DNA of 64,000 bases from Syngnathus acus (taxonomy: Eukaryota; Chordata; Actinopteri; Syngnathiformes; Syngnathidae). The notes beneath the pieces were generated by a model, which saw only the letters and a program-made list of their open reading frames with translations, searched no databases and had not been told where the DNA came from. The stretch lies in contig NC_051100.1 in the NCBI RefSeq assembly GCF_901709675.1, forward strand, positions 2,046,001-2,110,000, in the 5' to 3' direction. Position numbers and translations under genes: made by a program. This document shows, piece by piece, positions 59,328 through 64,000 of the stretch; position 1 is the first letter of the stretch, and every line of letters starts with the position of its first letter.

Positions 59328-62300
59328 ATGTCGCTAACAAATTATTATTCCATGATGGGGCTGCAGACTGAGGAGCCGTACGGTGCACATTTCCTCCCAG
59401 CAGGCTTGCAGGCGTCGACGGCCGGCTGCGCAAAGCCATCCCGCGGCGCGGAGGAAGAGGAGGGGACGCCCGGCTCGCACATTCCGGATTTTGCCCACTT
59501 TCCCAACAAGCAAAGCGCCTTGAATGGCTTCTCCCCGTGGACGAACCCCCCTTCGGCGTCGTCGCCGTCCTCCCCGCCGCTGCAGGCCGCCCCGGGCGCG
59601 TCCATCACGGGACTTTTCCACCCGCACCACCTCCTCGGCCACCACCACCACCAGCAGCCTCCGCACCTCCAGCCGCAGCAGTCCCCTTACTACCCCGAGC
59701 ACCTCGCCCCGGCCTCGGAGGGCCGCTTCGTCCGCTGCTGGGAGGGCCCCGGCCCCACCGCGGAGGGCACATTCGCCGCCTGCCTGCCCCCGGCGCAGGG
59801 CTGCCCCTCGAACCCGAGCTCGAGGTACGAGGCGGTGAAACCCGACAGCTCGCCGACTCGGTCGCGCGGAAGTCCCGGGGACTCGACTTTTGCCAGCCCG
59901 GGAGAGGTGGTGCTCGAGCGACTGGGGACGGCCGAGGAGCTCCGCCGGAAGCCGGAGCCCAAAAAGGAAGACGAGGACGACGACGACCACGAGGATGACA
60001 GGAGGAAAGGCCGACCTGTGCAGCCGGACCCAGGTAAACATGCACGTCCAGAACCATACGCTGACAGCTGTGTGCGGGTGCACGTGTGTCTATATGCAAG
60101 TGTGTGTGCGCGCAGGAATGTGGCCATATGTAAGGAAGTGTGTGAGAGACGTTTATTGGCCTATAAATGTCCTCCAAGCCTCAACGACAATGTATAAAAC
60201 TTTATTGTCCATTAAAATAATTAGAGCGACTTTTGCTGTTATTTAGCACGGTTCGCACCATGTGCGCCGCCGCCGCCGCACCGGTGTGTTTACAAGGCCC
60301 TATGCACTTGACGGACACTACAATAGGGACACCTGCGCAACCCCAGCAGCATGCAGAATCGTGCACCCACGGACAAGTTGGAATCATGAGACAAACTATT
60401 GTTCCATCAATTGCGGTTGCGTGATTTCACCACTGAAAGAGTGATAGGATATTAGAATGCAATTTTGAAATAAACATCACAACTGAGCATTACTACCTTT
60501 AAAAGGCATCATACCCAATGAAGGGTCCCGATATTACGTTTGAATATTTTGACTATAAATATGGAATATGTCATAGGAGGTGTGGTGAGAGCATCAAAGG
60601 ACTGCTGGCTATTGGCTGACTGAATAAATAAATAAATCTATAACTTCCCCCACAAATACATGGTACATTAAAAAAATATCCAATTATAATTGATAAATAA
60701 GTGGACTCAAGTATACGTCATGCGTCGTATGAATAAAATAAGTTAATAAAACACAACTGGTCATCTGTGATAGTCTACAGTTTTACTGTAAAGAAATGTA
60801 TTTTTGTGTGGGTGCAAAATGAGGGTCAACGAGTCCTTGCAAGGAACAACCACACGAATAAAAACAAATCTTAATGAACGCAATGAATGCTAGAACAGGA
60901 ATTGTGTATAAAGTACTGCTATCGGTGTGGTTGTGTCACGTGAGGAAAAAAGTGGAAAGTGAAGCTGGGAGGTGAGAATATAGCACTACACTAAAAAGAG
61001 AGTGTTAGACTTAAATTTAAAAAAAAAAAGAATATGGACATCGGTTGCACACATCAATCAGATTTCATCAACTATGAATTCATTTTGTGCAATATTTATG
61101 TTGGCACAATGTGATTTTAATGCATGCAACCAATCAGTGTGTGTGTGTGTGTCGCCTGTGTGTGTCGCGTGTGTCATGTCTGTCGGTGAGAATTTCCTAT
61201 GTCATCTCTTAAGAAAATAAATAAATAAATACATAAATAATGAAAAGTGATTTGATTGCGAATTTTCCAGATGATCCCAATACTGTATAAATAGATGGAT
61301 GGAAATGACAACAAAACAAAAGTGAATGACGGCAATTTTGCTGTTTAGCTCTTACAGATTCGCTCATGACACAATGCTGTTCAAAAAGAGTGAAAGGTCA
61401 GGCAGGTCAGGGGGAATTTTCCAGGTCATCGTAGTGCTAAATAATAAAAATAAAGAAGCTTTAAAAATAGCTGCGAGCTGCTTAGTGGCAGAGTGTGAAA
61501 CACGAGCCTCATTTATACTTGTTGCTCGGTGCGCCTGCAGGTCCAGCACCGGCCGTATTTTTTAACCCCAGCATCTCCGAGCAGAGAGCCCAATAAAACA
61601 GGCAGCTCGGGATATCTCACTTTTTTTTTATTTTAAACAACCAAGGCCCCAGTGCTGCCAAAATGGGATTTATAATTGCACTCCTTACAAAACCTGATTA
61701 GATATTTTGGATTGGGGAAGCAGAGAGAGTAGTTGAGAATAGCAAAAGAAATAGATAAATCTGAAAAGCCTGATCTGCAAGGAGCCCAATAGCCACGCAG
61801 TCATAAAATGTCTTCCCGGGATTGTTTTGGGGAGAACCTCATTTTAAGAGTGTCAATAAATAGGATAGAATGCGATAAGGGAGACGAGGGTGGAACGTAG
61901 GTTTGTATACATCTCAAAATTCTTTGGGCGCTTCTCATCAAACCTAGTTGGAATGATTTATAATAATAATATAACACTGCAACTACATTGAATGTATATT
62001 TATTTTTAAAATGGCCACCAGGGGGCAGACTAATATTTACATTCAGTACATATGTATGTATGTATGGGAAGAGTGCTCAGGTAGTATGAGTTGATTTTTC
62101 ATACGATAAAGGATAACTATTGTCATGTTTTCTGTCTGCACGGGTTGCTGCATGATATTGATGCTTGTAAGTTGGGTCATTCCAAATTCGAGGTACCACT
62201 CTATTTTCAACCAGTAATGCTAAAAATATGACTAATGTGCTCCAAAAATGGAATTTGAAGTTTAAAACTATACGCAAACATCTTTTTTCCGCCACCCCAC

Positions 62301-62550
62301 TACAGAGAACCCGTCTGCAAGCTGGATCCACGCCAAGTCCACCCGCAAGAAGCGCTGCCCCTACACCAAGCACCAGACCCTAGAGCTGGAGAAGGAGTTC
62401 CTCTACAACATGTACCTGACTCGGGACCGGCGCCTGGAGGTGGCCAGACTCTTGAACCTGACCGAGCGGCAGGTGAAAATCTGGTTCCAGAACCGACGCA
62501 TGAAGATGAAGAAGCTGATGATCCGGGAAAGGAGGAGCATCAATGAATAG
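59328..62550 (+). CDS. hoxd9b: Hox9 paralogue-group homeodomain protein
   Basis: Abd-B class transcription factor of trunk and appendage patterning. Exons: 59328-60033 and 62306-62550 (951 nt, 316 aa), joined in phase 1 with donor CAG/GTAAAC and acceptor TACAG/AG. Exon 1 starts MSLTNYY, related to the Hox9 N-terminal activation region, and carries His/Gln/Pro-rich sequence (about 95-125) and an acidic Glu/Asp stretch (about 212-228). Exon 2 holds the PBX-contact tryptophan in [11 protein letters not shown] (W242) and the homeodomain (248-307). The latter has [18 protein letters not shown], the NMYLTRDRR of group 9/10 and [20 protein letters not shown]. The C-terminus [11 protein letters not shown] is unlike the usual Hox9 end. 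The start has a good context and sits 23 bp after a TATTGAAATAATA stretch. Group 9 is secure; the d9b name follows from lnpk and hox11 upstream. Large antisense ORFs over exon 1 are shadows of GC-rich codons. Confidence 0.93.
62015..62028 (+). promoter_or_regulatory. CTCF-like motif in hoxd9b intron
   Basis: CCACCAGGGGGCAG is a full match to the CTCF core consensus, about 280 bp before the homeobox exon, in AT-rich surroundings. Confidence 0.5.
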
Positions 62551-62688
62551 GATGGGATGGGGCGGAATGGGTCGGGGGGAGGGGCAAGTGTAACATAAGC
62601 TTGTGGACATCTAAAACAAAAAAATGGACATTTTTGGGTGCTTCTCCTCAAACCTCGCTGAATGGACGTTACGGGACTTTTAAGTAAC

Positions 62689-62694
62689 AATAAA
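62689..62694 (+). terminator. hoxd9b polyadenylation signal
   Basis: AATAAA about 140 bp after the hoxd9b stop codon. Confidence 0.6.
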
Positions 62695-62744
62695 ATTATA
62701 AACTGAAAGACAAAGACGTCCACACTGTGACACAGTTAAGTCCA

Positions 62745-63950
62745 CATGAATGCAAAATATATTTTTTGCTTCTGTCCCCACTTGTCGGCATGGTCTTGTG
62801 AGAATTTAGTAGGATTTTCTACCCCAAAAAATGTTCTAAATTAGTGGCAAAGTGACATTTTTGGGAGGGGAAACTTGAAAATGTGCGTTAACGGATGTTA
62901 TGAAAATGTACCCTAATCGCTTTGAAATTGTGGTCAAATATTTCTGTCGGATGATTTTATGGTGTGGTTGCTCTGGACACACTTTTTGTACCGTTGCCAA
63001 TTAGATTCTTGTAATAATGTGCCTGAAGTTCTCGAAAAATATGGCCAATGAAATTTCACGGTAAAAGTCAAGAAATAATACAAAATGCTACCAAATTATG
63101 TCAGAATGTTATTTAACGTTCTTTTTTTTTGCAGCACTTTGGTCATATTTGTGTAATCTAACAAAAATATTACAAACTAAAATGAAGACAACCACAACTT
63201 GACACACATGGAAATGCAAATTATATTTTTTGCCGCCCCTTGTTGGCATATTGCAAGAATTTAGTAGGAGTTGGTACAAAAATAATAGCTGCAATTCAAC
63301 ATTTTTTGATAGCGGTAACTTGAAAAATGAACAACTACACGCCCTAACCACTTTTAAAATACGGTGAAAGAATGTGGTACGCTCCGAAACTGTGACGAAA
63401 CGTCATATTTTTGAGTCCGATTTTGTGCAATTTGTAGTCATGTCTTTTGGAAAGTGATGGAAATTTTATGCTTTAAGTACTAAAATTGTGGCAAAATATA
63501 ATGGACAAGCTTTTGCCTCGATTCCCTGTCAGCATGTTCTTGTGAAAATTTAGTAGGATTTTGTACAAAAAGGAATTTTGTTGAACAGCTATATATTGCT
63601 GGAAGTAGTAGTCCATTTATGAACATAATTTCTGTGGTTAACTGTGTATTATTTATGACTAAATTATCGCCACTACAGACTGAATTATGTTTGTAAAATA
63701 ACGCATCGTTTCGTAATCTGTAGCAATCCTATGTTACAAATGTTATGCCTACCAAATAATGTCAAATATCATTGGAACGGCACTGAAAACTGTTTTTGTT
63801 GATTGAATTTAGTCAATTTCATTTCGTCAAGTGGTTGCACGAAATTAAATCATCTGGTACTGGATACATCAAAATCCAATCCAATGGTTTTGGATCCAGA
63901 TAGTTTTTGTATCATGTCCTACTAAATTTTCATTGTGACATGCACCACCC
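62745..63950. repeat. degenerate repeat array downstream of hoxd9b
   Basis: A unit with core (G/A)TTTAGTAGGA(T/G)TT recurs. Examples: GTCGGCATGGTCTTGTGAGA then ATTTAGTAGGATTTTCTAC (62786-62822); GTTGGCATATTGCAAGAATT then TAGTAGGAGTTGGTAC (63241-63277); GTCAGCATGTTCTTGTGAAA then ATTTAGTAGGATTTTGTAC (63529-63567). An inverted copy, TCCTACTAAATTTTCATTGT, lies at about 63917. Associated phrases (ACCAAAT(T/A)ATGTCA) recur at 63089 and 63750. The window ends about 50 bp after the last copy, so the array may continue. No gene and no mir-10 sequence were seen here. Confidence 0.55.
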
Positions 63951-64000
63951 CCCCCCCCCCCTCCCGTTTTTTATGTATGTGAAGTATTGTAATTAGTAGA

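Noticed and set aside
59334-60177. Antisense ORFs of up to 249 codons over hoxd9b exon 1
   Set aside because: Mirror images of a GC-rich coding exon; low-complexity Arg/Gly/Val content.
62551-64000. mir-10 hairpin downstream of hoxd9b
   Set aside because: No CCCTGTAGA-type seed is present on either strand before the window ends.

Overview
The window is teleost fish genomic DNA: split eukaryotic genes with GT-AG introns, AATAAA signals, long AT-rich intergenic tracts, microsatellites and small terminal-inverted-repeat transposons. Five protein-coding genes can be rebuilt exon by exon. All of their frames stay open and intron phases match at every junction. Gene names rest on recognising protein motifs and on gene order; no search was run. 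Assignment to a percomorph, perhaps a syngnathid, is only an impression.

Layout: (1) 615-12822 (+), cdh11, a complete type II classical cadherin in 14 coding exons (811 aa). (2) 12.8-34.3 kb, a gene-free interval with the cdh11 3' region, transposon relics, microsatellites and AT-rich blocks with repeated TAATTA homeodomain-type sites. (3) 34290-41178 (+), chrna1, the muscle nicotinic acetylcholine receptor alpha-1 subunit, 10 exons (459 aa). Two copies of a 170-bp MITE lie in opposite orientation in its first intron. (4) 42710-46332 (-), lnpk (lunapark), 14 coding exons (410 aa), tail to tail with chrna1. (5) 46.3-53.2 kb, no gene found. (6) 53224-55664 (+), a hox11 gene, and 59328-62550 (+), a hox9 gene.

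The order chrna1 - lnpk - hoxd marks the 5' flank of a HoxD cluster. evx2, hoxd13 and hoxd12 are not seen between lnpk and hox11, and no hox10 is seen between hox11 and hox9. This fits the reduced teleost HoxDb duplicate, so I name the genes hoxd11b and hoxd9b. hoxd11b and hoxd9b pattern the body axis, lnpk shapes the endoplasmic reticulum, chrna1 serves the neuromuscular junction and cdh11 mediates cell adhesion. They are linked by position, not by a pathway.

The most notable observation is that the hoxd11b homeobox is itself interrupted by a 1.15-kb intron in homeodomain codon 43, giving a three-exon Hox gene. Other points of interest are the cdh11-chrna1 adjacency, CTCF-like motifs in and beside the Hox segment, an octamer cluster upstream of lnpk, a TTTGAAACCCTAA-like repeat family scattered over the left half, and a degenerate repeat array downstream of hoxd9b.
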